Shown: piece by piece, positions 16,299-24,994 of the stretch | Layout of the letters: each line of letters opens with the position of its first letter | Position numbering within the stretch: position 1 is the first letter of the stretch | Assembly (NCBI RefSeq): GCF_004168255.1 | Contig: NZ_SEWG01000004.1 | Span: forward strand, 62,001-126,000 | Direction: 5' to 3' | Length of the DNA stretch: 64,000 nt | Source of the DNA: Mucilaginibacter terrigena | GTDB taxonomy: Bacteria > Bacteroidota > Bacteroidia > Sphingobacteriales > Sphingobacteriaceae | Notes under the pieces: model-generated | Databases searched by the model: none | What the model was told of the DNA's origin: nothing | The model's input: only the letters and a program-made list of their open reading frames with translations | Program-made: the position numbers and the translations under genes

Positions 16299-17552
16299 TT
16301 ATACTTTTTTAGTAACCGGCTGCTGCAATTTTTTTGCCAGGCTGCCTATAGTTAAGCCCTGCACCAGTATTGAGAACACTACGATAATATAGGTAATAAG
16401 CAAAAACTCATCGCGATGCATGGCCGAACTTAGCGACAACGCAAGCGCTACAGAAATGCCGCCCCTAAGGCCGCCCCATGTAAGTATACTAATGGCATGG
16501 GGCTCGAACTTTATTTTATATTTGAGCAAAAAAACAGGTAAACTAACGGATATCCACCGGGCAAGCAGAACAATCAATATCGATATGGAACCAATGAGGA
16601 TCACGGTTTTATCTATCTTAATTATCAGCATTTCAAGCCCTATCAGCAAAAACAATACCGCGTTAAGTATTTCGTCTACCAGTTCCCAAAACTTACCAAG
16701 GTAATCGCGGGTAAGATCGCTCATCCCTTCCGATTTCGACTTATTACCAGTTATGATACCTGCCACAACCATAGCAAGTGGGCCCGAAACATGCAATTTG
16801 CTTGCTAATAGATACCCGCCCATTACAATGGCAAGCGTTATCATAACTTCTACTTTGTATTCATCTATAGACCGCAGTGCCCAAAAACCAATATAGCCAA
16901 GCAAAGCACCAAAAATTAACCCTCCAAATGCTTCAGTTGCAAATAATTTAACCACTTCAACTGCCGAAAAATCGGCAGCGCCTGAGTTGATGATACCGGC
17001 AATACTAATAAATACTACTACGGCAACCCCATCGTTAAACAACGATTCACCTGATATCTTTAATTCCAGGGATGATGGAATTCCTGCCTTTTTAAGTATA
17101 CCCAGCACTGCAATAGGGTCTGTTGGTGATATTAATGAACCGAATAAAAGGCAATACAAAAAAGGGATGGGCTTATTAAATAACTGAAACAGGTACCACG
17201 TCATGCCTCCTACCAAAAATGTGGAGATAAGTATACCTAAAGTTGCCAGTAAAATTACCGGCCATCGCTCGCGCTTTAATTTAGCAGCGTTAATATGTAT
17301 GGCTCCGGCAAAAAGCAGAAAGCTTAACATAAAGTTCATTAACACATCCCTAAAATCAACAGAAAGTGCAAGTTGTATGGCTTTTTGAGATAACAGCGAT
17401 TGTGAAGTACCAAGCGTTGCCAGCAATATAGATGATATTAAGGATAACGCCATTATACCAATAGTAGGCGGCCACTTAACAAACCTATGATTAATGTAGG
17501 CGAATATTGCAGCCAGTACTATAGTAATAGTGATGATTTCCTGTGTATTCAT
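16299..17552 (-). CDS. Na+/H+ (cation:proton) antiporter, NhaP/CPA1 type
   Basis: A 417-aa membrane protein with about 12 hydrophobic segments. The CPA1 signatures are present: LISPTDPIAVLGILKKAGIP and SGESLFNDGVAVVVFI, where the ND pair forms the ion-binding site, and WGGLRGGISVALALSL near the C-terminus. It exchanges Na+, K+ or Li+ for protons across the inner membrane and supports pH and salt homeostasis. It is the first gene of the tight antiporter/DUF389/Crp operon (0 and 1 bp spacing). It has no long cytoplasmic regulatory tail. Confidence 0.93.
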   Translation of the reverse strand: MNTQEIITITIVLAAIFAYINHRFVKWPPTIGIMALSLISSILLATLGTSQSLLSQKAIQLALSVDFRDVLMNFMLSFLLFAGAIHINAAKLKRERWPVILLATLGILISTFLVGGMTWYLFQLFNKPIPFLYCLLFGSLISPTDPIAVLGILKKAGIPSSLELKISGESLFNDGVAVVVFISIAGIINSGAADFSAVEVVKLFATEAFGGLIFGALLGYIGFWALRSIDEYKVEVMITLAIVMGGYLLASKLHVSGPLAMVVAGIITGNKSKSEGMSDLTRDYLGKFWELVDEILNAVLFLLIGLEMLIIKIDKTVILIGSISILIVLLARWISVSLPVFLLKYKIKFEPHAISILTWGGLRGGISVALALSLSSAMHRDEFLLITYIIVVFSILVQGLTIGSLAKKLQQPVTKKV

Positions 17553-17650
17553 TGCCGGTTACTTGATCTGGGTGTGTTATGCCTCCTGCAATAATACCAA
17601 AATAAAAAGAAACGGCCTTTCAACTGCCCTGCTTATAATCCTCAGTAAAC

Positions 17651-17681
17651 AAAAAAGAGAGCATGTTGCTCCCTTTTTTTT
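17651..17681 (-). terminator. Terminator of the sugar isomerase-like gene
   Basis: On the minus strand the stem GGGAGCA/TGCTCTC (one G-T pair, ACA loop) is followed by six T residues, directly after the stop codon at 17684. Confidence 0.88.
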
Positions 17682-17683
17682 AA

Positions 17684-18622
17684 CTATTTCAAAGCATCTG
17701 CTGCATAGGCGCGGCATTTTTTAACCTCGGCCACAGCGTCAGACCCATCGGGTATCTTATACTCCAGTTCAATAGTAGCCGGGAATTTATATTTGTTTTT
17801 TTTCATCAGTTGCAGCACTTCTTTTATTGGTGTGTCGCCTTCGCCCCACGGCGCGTTTGGCCCATCGTGAAACTTACGGTCTTTAATATGCAGGCTGGTA
17901 ATGCGGTCGTGGTATTTTTCAATGAACGGTATCGGGCTGCTGCTTGTACCCGCTGCGTAATGCCCGATATCAAGGTTTACAGCGTTGTATTTTGATTGTG
18001 CAAGGGCAGCATCCCAAAGCGTTGGGGTAGCTTGGGTGTGGGCATGGTAGCCTACAAGCATTTTATGTTTGGCTGCAAGGTCGCCCAGGCGTTTGGTTTG
18101 TGCTTCGTCGGGCAGTTCAACGGTAACGTGGTTACAGCCAAGCGCTTTACCCGCGTTAAAAGCGTACTCAATTTCGGCATCGGTGTTTTTTGCGCCAAGT
18201 GCGTTTGGTTTCCAGGCGTAAATGGTTACGCCGGCATCGTTGTACATTTTGCGCAGTTCCTTAAATTTATCCATACTAACACCTGCGCGCCATTCGGCCA
18301 TTTTAGGGGCAAAGTCGGTCCAGGTTTGTCCTTGCCCGCGTTTTGGTGCGCCGGCGTAAGCTTCGGCGGCATCGCCCATCAGTTCAATAGCATTAATATT
18401 GCAGTCTATACAGTATTTCAGCAAGTCTTCGGCAGTACCGGGCATGCTGCGGAACGAATAGGTGATCACCCCTATCTGCACCCCATTTATAACCGAATTT
18501 GGTTTATCAGCCCTTTTTAAAACGGAGGCCGCGAACGATGCTTTTGAAAGGAACAGCATGCCACTGGCCGCTATTGCTCCCGTACCAATAAATTGGCGCC
18601 TGCTTATATTTTGCTTTTTCAT
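17684..18622 (-). CDS. Sugar phosphate isomerase/epimerase-like protein, Tat-exported
   Basis: A 312-aa xylose-isomerase-like TIM barrel (AP endonuclease 2 superfamily) with a twin-arginine signal, SRRQFIGTGAIAASGMLFLSKASFA. Conserved barrel elements include INAIELMGDAAEAY, HVTVELPDEAQ, VGYHAHTQ, VNLDIGHYAAG and ITSLHIKDRK, which supply the usual metal ligands E, D, H and E. The reaction is unknown; exported members are common in Bacteroidota sugar loci. I chose the ATG at 18622 because it places the twin-arginine motif at the N-terminus, while the longer reading from 18706 adds 28 residues of unlikely sequence. Confidence 0.9.
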   Translation of the reverse strand: MKKQNISRRQFIGTGAIAASGMLFLSKASFAASVLKRADKPNSVINGVQIGVITYSFRSMPGTAEDLLKYCIDCNINAIELMGDAAEAYAGAPKRGQGQTWTDFAPKMAEWRAGVSMDKFKELRKMYNDAGVTIYAWKPNALGAKNTDAEIEYAFNAGKALGCNHVTVELPDEAQTKRLGDLAAKHKMLVGYHAHTQATPTLWDAALAQSKYNAVNLDIGHYAAGTSSSPIPFIEKYHDRITSLHIKDRKFHDGPNAPWGEGDTPIKEVLQLMKKNKYKFPATIELEYKIPDGSDAVAEVKKCRAYAADALK

Positions 18623-18713
18623 AATACCCGGTTTTGATGTATTTGGTTGGTTTAAAGTTATTAATTTATCGCATGCATCAAATTGTGTATTAAAAGTTTT
18701 ACTCATTAGTTCT

Positions 18714-18752
18714 AAAAAAACAGGAGGCCCCGGTTATGGAAGCCCCCTGTTT
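18714..18752 (-). terminator. Terminator of the cupredoxin gene
   Basis: On the minus strand, ACAGG...CCTGT with an internal GGGGGC/GGCC-rich section forms a hairpin followed by seven T residues, 23 bp after the cupredoxin stop. Confidence 0.78.
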
Positions 18753-18774
18753 ATTAAAGATCAGTAAATAAATA

Positions 18775-19164
18775 TCAGTCGGTAACTATCACCGTAGCGT
18801 TTGCCATCATGGAGTGAAAAGTGCAGTGGTAAGTAAAGGTGCCTGTAGCCGGAAACGTGTGCGTATATTTGGCATTAACGGCTATTGTACCACTGTCAAA
18901 AGCTCCGTTATTATCTGTTACAGTATGTGGTGCGCTGTCTTGATTTGTCCAGGTTACGGCCTGGCCCTTTTTAATAGTTACCGAAGCCGAGCCAAAGGCG
19001 AAATCTTTTATGCTTACATTGGCAGCTGATGTGGGGTTAGTTACCGGGGGTATTGTAGGTGGTGTTTCGGGAGGAGTATTGTTGCTATCGGATTTTGAAC
19101 AGGCTGCAACCGCAATAATAATAACGGCTATCATCAACGATATCCCTAAAATGTACTTTTTCAT
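18775..19164 (-). CDS. Cupredoxin (plastocyanin-like) lipoprotein
   Basis: A 129-aa lipoprotein with a signal peptide and lipobox AVAAC (C22), then a low-complexity Thr/Pro linker (about 28-46) and one cupredoxin domain. Type-1 copper ligands are in place: H80 in SAPHTVT, and C114, H117 and M119/M120 in YHCTFHSMM. It should sit in a membrane facing the periplasm and shuttle electrons or bind copper. The partner is unknown, and no oxidase or reductase gene lies beside it. Upstream 19165-19375 shows no exact promoter box on the minus strand. Confidence 0.92.
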   Translation of the reverse strand: MKKYILGISLMIAVIIIAVAACSKSDSNNTPPETPPTIPPVTNPTSAANVSIKDFAFGSASVTIKKGQAVTWTNQDSAPHTVTDNNGAFDSGTIAVNAKYTHTFPATGTFTYHCTFHSMMANATVIVTD

Positions 19165-19375
19165 AAATAAATTGTTTTAAGTGTTTATTAAGATTACGGG
19201 CGCATTTGTGTGATGGTTGCTTTACCACCAAAGGTTTGCAACAGCAGTGAGTTAAGCTATTGATTGATAGGGAAATGATTTAAAGAATAGTGCATTGCTT
19301 TTAATGCGACTTTCACCTTAATTCTAACAAAAATGTAATATTCGGCTAACTCCTGTTTAATATTAAGGGTTTTAG

Positions 19376-19383
19376 TAAATTTG
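19376..19383 (+). promoter_or_regulatory. -7 element of the PAP2-like gene
   Basis: TAAATTTG followed by C is a perfect Bacteroidota -7 box, 22 bp before the GTG start at 19406. The -33 region is not well conserved. Confidence 0.5.
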
Positions 19384-19405
19384 CGCTCCATAATTAATTT
19401 GTATA

Positions 19406-20065
19406 GTGACGGAATTAGGTACCCCTTCTATAAAACAAGCCTGGACTGCTGCCCTGCAATCGCCCAAAAAACGTGATAAATTATTAATAGGCTCGTTTAT
19501 TGTAGCCATCATACTGTCTTCCCTGCCCATTTTCTTTAGCTTTATACAAAAACGCAAAGGCATTGTACTGAACGATTGGGTATTGGCACACCTGCCTGCT
19601 TATGACGTATCGGTGCCTATATTTACTATCATATGGGGGATGGCCCTGTTGATATTTATCAGGGCGTTATATAACCCGGTGATATATATAAATTACGTTT
19701 GGACGCTAATTTTCATCAATATCGCCCGGATGATAAGCATTTACCTGGTAGCCCTCGATCCGCCAAACGGCCTGATACACCTTGTTGACCCCCTAACCGG
19801 TGTATTTTACGGCAACGTAGTAATTACCCGCGACCTATTCTTCTCGGGCCATACATCTACCCTGGTACTGATATTTTTATGTCTCGAAAAACGCAACGAT
19901 AAAATACTGGGTTTTATAGCCATAGTGGCGGTAATGGTGCTTTTATTGGTACAGCATATTCATTACACCATCGATGTGGTAGCCGCCCCGGTACTTGTGT
20001 ACATGATATTTGTTTTAACGCGCCGTTTCCTTAAACTGGATACGTTAAAAAATCACGAGAACTAA
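19406..20065 (+). CDS. PAP2-related, sphingomyelin-synthase-like membrane protein
   Basis: A 219-aa protein with about six membrane helices, starting at GTG. The C-terminal half carries the PAP2_C / sphingomyelin synthase pattern: DLFFSGHTSTLVL with H149, and HIHYTIDVVAAP with H186 and D190. The four-residue H-D spacing matches the catalytic triad of sphingomyelin synthases. Such enzymes move a phosphoalcohol head group onto ceramide, and Sphingobacteriaceae do make sphingolipids, so a lipid head-group transferase is a reasonable guess. A plain lipid phosphatase is the alternative. It is monocistronic, followed by an EEP phosphatase 170 bp on. Confidence 0.83.
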   Translation: MTELGTPSIKQAWTAALQSPKKRDKLLIGSFIVAIILSSLPIFFSFIQKRKGIVLNDWVLAHLPAYDVSVPIFTIIWGMALLIFIRALYNPVIYINYVWTLIFINIARMISIYLVALDPPNGLIHLVDPLTGVFYGNVVITRDLFFSGHTSTLVLIFLCLEKRNDKILGFIAIVAVMVLLLVQHIHYTIDVVAAPVLVYMIFVLTRRFLKLDTLKNHEN

Positions 20066-20235
20066 ATTTAGTCCTAACTTAAAAAGCTTTGATTTTGCTG
20101 CATTAAAGCTTAAATTTAAGTATTATTACGAGGGAAAAGCCAGGGAAACGGGCATTTGTCCCCGGTAATATTTTATATTCTTAAACTACGCTTCGTATTT
20201 ACGGGGTTATTCATACCGCCTCACACTTACTTTAA

Positions 20236-21282
20236 ATGAACTTTGCCTTAATTGCTTTTTCTTCCTTACTGTTTTGTTTTTCGCTGATGCCGCTGATTAG
20301 GCATGAATACTGGATCTTCAGGATATTTGATTATCCGCGGTTGCAGAAATTGTTTTTAAACTGCCTGGCATTTGTATTGATATTACTGCTTTATACAGGC
20401 CTGGCCCAAACAAAGTACATTTTTCTTGCACTTTTAGGGCTTAATACAGCATATTTACTGTCGCTTATTTTTCCGTTTACCAGGCTGGCAAAAAAGCAGG
20501 TATTAAAGGCGGGCCCACATAACCGGCAGGTTAGTGTAAGCGTAATGATAGCCAATGTGTTTCAGGATAATACCAATTCAGGGGCCTGCCTAAAAGAAAT
20601 TGCCAAAGCCGACCCTGATGTAATTTTATTACTGGAAACCAATGGGCGATGGGACATTCAAACACGCAGCCTGGAAAGCACTCATCCCCATTTTAAACGG
20701 GTGCCGTTAGAAAATACCTACGGATTGCTGTTATACTCAAAACTCGAATTATCAGATACGTCTGTAAAGTATCTTGTAGAGAATGATATACCATCTATTC
20801 ACACTAAAATAAAATTGAAGGGCGGGCAGTTAGTGCAATTATATGCAGTACACCCAACCCCGCCTGTACCTACCGAAAACGTAAGATCGACCGAACGGGA
20901 TAAGGAGCTATTATTAATTGCCGACCTGGCTAAAGGAAGCGAGTTGCCGGTTATAGTGGCTGGTGACCTTAACGACGTGGCCTGGAGCCACACTACTGAA
21001 TTATTTTTAAAAATGAGCGCATTACTGGACCCGCGCAGGGGCCGCGGATTTTTTAATTCTTTTCATGCCCATTACTTTTTTATACGCTTCCCCTTAGATC
21101 ATGCTTTCGTATCCAGGCATTTTAAGTTGATAAAAATCAAACGCCTTAACAATTGCGGGTCAGACCATTTCCCAATTTTTCTGAATGTTCAGTTAGATGA
21201 AGGTGCATACCATGAGCAACAACCTTTGCAGGCCGATTCATCTGACAAAGAAGAAGCAGAGGAAAAGAAAGAAAAGATCTGA
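20236..21282 (+). CDS. Membrane-anchored endonuclease/exonuclease/phosphatase (EEP) family protein
   Basis: A 348-aa protein. Two or three N-terminal membrane helices (about 1-17, 35-55 and 62-80) precede an EEP domain (about 95-320). EEP motifs seen are MIANVFQDNT (metal-binding N), DPDVILLLET (catalytic E), VYAVHPTPP-like YAVHPT, VVAGDLNDVAWS (catalytic D and N) and CGSDHFPIFLNVQL (final DH). The family cleaves phosphodiesters in DNA, nucleotides or sphingolipids. With the SMS-like neighbour a sphingomyelinase-like role is conceivable but not shown. The acidic lysine-rich tail (SSDKEEAEEKKEK) is unusual. Confidence 0.9.
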   Translation: MNFALIAFSSLLFCFSLMPLIRHEYWIFRIFDYPRLQKLFLNCLAFVLILLLYTGLAQTKYIFLALLGLNTAYLLSLIFPFTRLAKKQVLKAGPHNRQVSVSVMIANVFQDNTNSGACLKEIAKADPDVILLLETNGRWDIQTRSLESTHPHFKRVPLENTYGLLLYSKLELSDTSVKYLVENDIPSIHTKIKLKGGQLVQLYAVHPTPPVPTENVRSTERDKELLLIADLAKGSELPVIVAGDLNDVAWSHTTELFLKMSALLDPRRGRGFFNSFHAHYFFIRFPLDHAFVSRHFKLIKIKRLNNCGSDHFPIFLNVQLDEGAYHEQQPLQADSSDKEEAEEKKEKI

Positions 21283-21350
21283 TTTTTAAATCAATTAACA
21301 ACTGCTACTTTTCCGTCGGTAAGGAAATTGATATTATTTGCGTTAGGAGG

Positions 21351-21410
21351 ATTTATCCCCCAAATAAAAGAGCCGCGAATTATTGCGACTCTTTTATTTG
21401 GGGGATAAAT
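21351..21410. terminator. Very strong bidirectional terminator
   Basis: Perfect 22-nt inverted arms (21351-21372 and 21389-21410) enclose a 16-nt loop with an additional CGC/GCG pairing. The right arm ends on the base before the GH65 stop codon. It separates the convergent EEP and GH65 genes. Confidence 0.9.
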
Positions 21411-23450
21411 TTACTTAACTGTGTAGGTTGCCTTGTTGATGCCTGCTCCGGTGATTTTTAACGATTTCCAGTTAGTTGGCAGCTTGCTTTTTACCTGGAT
21501 AATTCCTGTTGGCGTAATATCCAACCCGCCAAAACCCATCAGCATAGCTTGAATAATACCGCCCGCGCCGGTTGCAAAATACGGGTTAGTGCCGCCCTTG
21601 GTCTCTGCAATCACCCGGAATGGTGGGTTAAGGTTTGGCTCGTATGCTTCCTTAAACCATTTATAAGCCTTTTGCCCATCGCCAAGGCGAGCGTAAAGCA
21701 AGGCGAAAACGCCTTGCGTCATGGCCGGGGTGCCTTCGTTTGGCACACGGGTTTCGTAATATTCCAGGTCTTTTTTGATCTGCGACGGGTCGGTTATGGT
21801 TTTTAGCGGATAGGCAAGCAGGTTTACATCGGCTTGCTTGATACCTTCGCCTTTGTATTGGGCATGCTCCTGTGTTACACCATTGGCCATTTTTAAAATG
21901 GGGATGTTATTGGCAACGTTTACCCAATCAGTATCGGCCTGCATACCTAAAATTTTGGCAGCAGCCGTGGCGTTCATCAGGTTGGCCTGCGCAGCCGCGT
22001 TGGTAAAGGCGTTGTTATCGATATTCTCGGCCCACTCATCGGCAGCAACTACGTTCTTAATATCATAATGACCGGGGCCGTTGCGCTCTACCCTGCTTGC
22101 CCAGAAATCGGCAGTAGCCGAAAGTATCGGCCAGCCTTTATCGCGCAGCCATTGCTTATCCTGCGTAACACAGTAGTAAGCCCAGGCAGCGTTAGCAACA
22201 TCGGCGCTAATGTGATGCTCAAACGGGCCGCTTAATGCCCAAACAGGGGTTTCCTCTACCCCGCTATCAGCGCTTTCCCAAGGGTACATCGCCCCTTTAT
22301 AACCATGCGAAAAGGCATTTTTTCGTGCGTTCTCTAATCGTTCAAAACGATATTCGACCATAGACCTGGCTATTTCGGGGTGCATTACCAGCATAGCCGG
22401 GAACATCCACAGGTCGGTATCCCAAAATACGTGGCCATTATACCCAAGGCCTGATAAACCCATTGGCGATGGCGATAAGGCAGTACCCGCGCGAGAGAAC
22501 GAATATAGGTGATACAGCATGCTGTGCACATCCTGCTGTGCCTGCGCATCCCCTTCTATCTGTATGTCGCTTTTCCAAAGCTCGTCCCAGGCCTTGTTGT
22601 GAAATTGGATGAGCCTGTCGCGGCCTTCCAGTTTGGCGAAGATGGTAAGCCGCTCGGCTTCGTTCAACGGGTCGGCGTGGTGGGCCGAGGTTATTGACGA
22701 GCCGGTTACCCCATACTTATAGGTTTGCCCCGCTGCAATGGCATGGCTAAATTTCATCAGGTGCATGTTATTGTCCCACATTTCGTGGATAACGCGCGGT
22801 TCTTTGCCATGCTCCTCGTTAAACAAAAACGACGTTGAAGCGCACAACTGCAGCTTACCCGTAGGGCTTTTAGCCGTTGAGGTTAACAAGCTGATGGTTA
22901 CATGCGGGCGGTCAATCTCATTGTAATAGTTCTGTACTTCCTTTAATGCATCGGGCGCTTCCATAACGCTGGCGGCGGTTATGCTAATGGCTTTTTTAGC
23001 GGTAATAGCAACATCCATCAGCACGGTAAAAGGCAGCTGCCTTAACGAGTAGTAAGTGTATTTGATGCTTGCCTTGTCGCCATAATCAAAAGTGGTGGTC
23101 ATGGCGGCGTGCTGCATATCCAGTTCCTGCTTCATATTGCTTACCATTTTGGCGTCGAGGCGTTTTCCGTCAACCTCCAGGTACATATTCAGCAGGTTAA
23201 AACTGTTTAAGAAATTGCTTACGCGGCCACGGCCATACAGGTCATAAGCGCCGGCAAGCACTACATTTTTTACCTTAAAAGGCTCGGGCGATGATACGAT
23301 GCCTATCATCCCGTTGGCTACGGTTATTCCGTAGTAATTGTTCGGGTCTATTTTATCGGCTTTAATTACCCAGGGGCTAACATTTTGTGCCGATAAATTA
23401 AGGGCGGTAAATAAATTTACCGCTATAAAAAGGCAAGTTATTTTTTTCAT
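21411..23450 (-). CDS. Glycoside hydrolase family 65-like protein (acid-trehalase/kojibiose-phosphorylase type)
   Basis: A 679-aa exported protein (signal peptide ending LNLSAQ). The (alpha/alpha)6 barrel carries VFWDTDLWMFPAMLV (about 342-356), the substrate-phosphate region of GH65, and DEWAENIDNNAFTN with E472 at the position of the general acid, although active phosphorylases read DEYHE. KGAMYPWESADSG is also typical. Export makes hydrolysis of trehalose- or kojibiose-like alpha-glucosides more likely than phosphorolysis. It follows the haloperoxidase-like gene by 10 bp in the same direction, so the two are probably one transcript at the end of the Sus locus. Confidence 0.9.
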   Translation of the reverse strand: MKKITCLFIAVNLFTALNLSAQNVSPWVIKADKIDPNNYYGITVANGMIGIVSSPEPFKVKNVVLAGAYDLYGRGRVSNFLNSFNLLNMYLEVDGKRLDAKMVSNMKQELDMQHAAMTTTFDYGDKASIKYTYYSLRQLPFTVLMDVAITAKKAISITAASVMEAPDALKEVQNYYNEIDRPHVTISLLTSTAKSPTGKLQLCASTSFLFNEEHGKEPRVIHEMWDNNMHLMKFSHAIAAGQTYKYGVTGSSITSAHHADPLNEAERLTIFAKLEGRDRLIQFHNKAWDELWKSDIQIEGDAQAQQDVHSMLYHLYSFSRAGTALSPSPMGLSGLGYNGHVFWDTDLWMFPAMLVMHPEIARSMVEYRFERLENARKNAFSHGYKGAMYPWESADSGVEETPVWALSGPFEHHISADVANAAWAYYCVTQDKQWLRDKGWPILSATADFWASRVERNGPGHYDIKNVVAADEWAENIDNNAFTNAAAQANLMNATAAAKILGMQADTDWVNVANNIPILKMANGVTQEHAQYKGEGIKQADVNLLAYPLKTITDPSQIKKDLEYYETRVPNEGTPAMTQGVFALLYARLGDGQKAYKWFKEAYEPNLNPPFRVIAETKGGTNPYFATGAGGIIQAMLMGFGGLDITPTGIIQVKSKLPTNWKSLKITGAGINKATYTVK

Positions 23451-23460
23451 AAAAACGCCG

Positions 23461-24789
23461 TTACTTGATCTTTAATTTCAGTTTTTCAACTACCATGTCG
23501 CCTATTTTACGGCCCGATATGTTACCAATAACACAGGCATGTTTATAATGGATACCGCCATAAACACGCGACATAGAAGCTTCCTGTGCCGCAGCCCTGA
23601 ATGATGTGAAACTGCGTGTAGGTATGCCAAATTCGGATTCCGACGCATCGGTATAGGCCAGGCTATCGCCAAAGGCATGGGTAAGCACTTCTGCAGCGGC
23701 TGCCGAAATTACGGCATGCCCGCTGATGTACTCGGGGAATGGCGGGGTTTGGATGCGCGGTCTCCAATCGGGATCTATAAGTTTGGTTATAACCGTCTCC
23801 GGCCGAACGCTGTTGGCTTTGAATTTCACATACCAACAGTTAATAAATGCATCGAACAGCGCTATTGACGATTGCGTGTAAGCTGCAACAGTTGTCCCGA
23901 AATCGGCATTTTTTAGTTTTGAACCTATGCCCGCAATGTTCATCCAGTGGCCTGCGGGTCCAAACTTTTTGGTGGCATACATGGCATGGCCTACAACGTT
24001 CATCTTAAATGCATTATCATCCCAAAAATCGGCCATGTGCTTTTGGTCAACCGTGAGGCTATCGCACAAAGTTTTTACTTCCATAACGGCTTTGTAAAAC
24101 GGGCTGTTCTTGTCGGTCATGTTATAGGGCGGTGGCTCGGGTGCAGGTATTTGCGATGCAGAATCTAAAACCATGGTGCGTATTTCGCCCCAGTGCGGTT
24201 CAAGCGCCTGGGCGTACATGGGTGGTGTGGGTATCCAGCGCCCATCCTGACGGGTAACGGTGTATTTACTTGCCGACCGGGTTTGCGCGTAATTGTCCTT
24301 TTTGCTCCATTTCATGATATGTTTGGCCACACTATCTGAATAAGCTACAGAGTTTTCAAATACATCTGACGGCATGCCCGCATCCTTTACTTTTTGCTTT
24401 AGCTCGTCTACATATAACGACATGCTGCCTTCGGGAAAAGTAACAGCATTGCCTACAAAACAAAATGATAACAGGGATGCAAACTGAAAATCGATCTGTT
24501 TGCCTTTTTCGGGCTGCGGCGCGGGCGGTAAATGCTTTATTTGCCTTGCTAACGAGCGATAATGCTGCGGATCGCCGGCGGCAATAACCTCGTAAGCTGC
24601 TATATTGGCATATACATAGTTACGCGATGCAATAACCGGCGGGAAGTTATTTTCGAGTACTATATCATTCAGTTTTTTTACGGTAACGCGGTAAAGTTCG
24701 GGGTCGTGGGTAACTTTCTGGTAATCGGCTTTCTTACAGGATGCAAATATTAAAATTACACCTGCAATCAAAAACAGGAAACGGTTCAT
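23461..24789 (-). CDS. Vanadium-dependent haloperoxidase / PAP2-like lipoprotein
   Basis: A 442-aa lipoprotein (lipobox FASC, C18). Residues match the vanadate-binding set of chloroperoxidases in order and spacing: K322-x6-R329 in VKFKANSVRPET, S356-G357-H358 in EYISGHAVIS, and R408-x5-H414 in SRVYGGIHY. The same pocket serves PAP2 acid phosphatases, so the enzyme is either a haloperoxidase or a phosphatase; sequence alone does not decide. It is anchored to a membrane and cotranscribed with the GH65 gene. Its presence in a carbohydrate locus with CRTAC1 proteins recurs in Bacteroidota (from memory) and its role there is unclear. Confidence 0.9.
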   Translation of the reverse strand: MNRFLFLIAGVILIFASCKKADYQKVTHDPELYRVTVKKLNDIVLENNFPPVIASRNYVYANIAAYEVIAAGDPQHYRSLARQIKHLPPAPQPEKGKQIDFQFASLLSFCFVGNAVTFPEGSMSLYVDELKQKVKDAGMPSDVFENSVAYSDSVAKHIMKWSKKDNYAQTRSASKYTVTRQDGRWIPTPPMYAQALEPHWGEIRTMVLDSASQIPAPEPPPYNMTDKNSPFYKAVMEVKTLCDSLTVDQKHMADFWDDNAFKMNVVGHAMYATKKFGPAGHWMNIAGIGSKLKNADFGTTVAAYTQSSIALFDAFINCWYVKFKANSVRPETVITKLIDPDWRPRIQTPPFPEYISGHAVISAAAAEVLTHAFGDSLAYTDASESEFGIPTRSFTSFRAAAQEASMSRVYGGIHYKHACVIGNISGRKIGDMVVEKLKLKIK

Positions 24790-24903
24790 AATAATTGTTG
24801 GTTTAAGAAAGAATGACGGTATCGGCCATCAAAATTATATTGGATTTTCTTTGATTAGAGGCTAATATAACTTTTTTTTGGCAATTGGTAAGTACATATA
24901 TTG

Positions 24904-24936
24904 TTTGATATTAACCCACTTAAATAATTACTTTTA
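24904..24936 (+). promoter_or_regulatory. Possible promoter of the SRPBCC/GyrI gene
   Basis: TTTG (24904-24907), a 21-bp spacer, and TACTTTTA (24929-24936), which differs from TAnnTTTG in one base. The distance to the ATG at 24995 is 58 bp. Confidence 0.38.
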
Positions 24937-24994
24937 CAGCGCAAAAAAGCTAACTATTAAAGCTTGTATTGCAGTTTAAAGTTTGTGTATTTAT

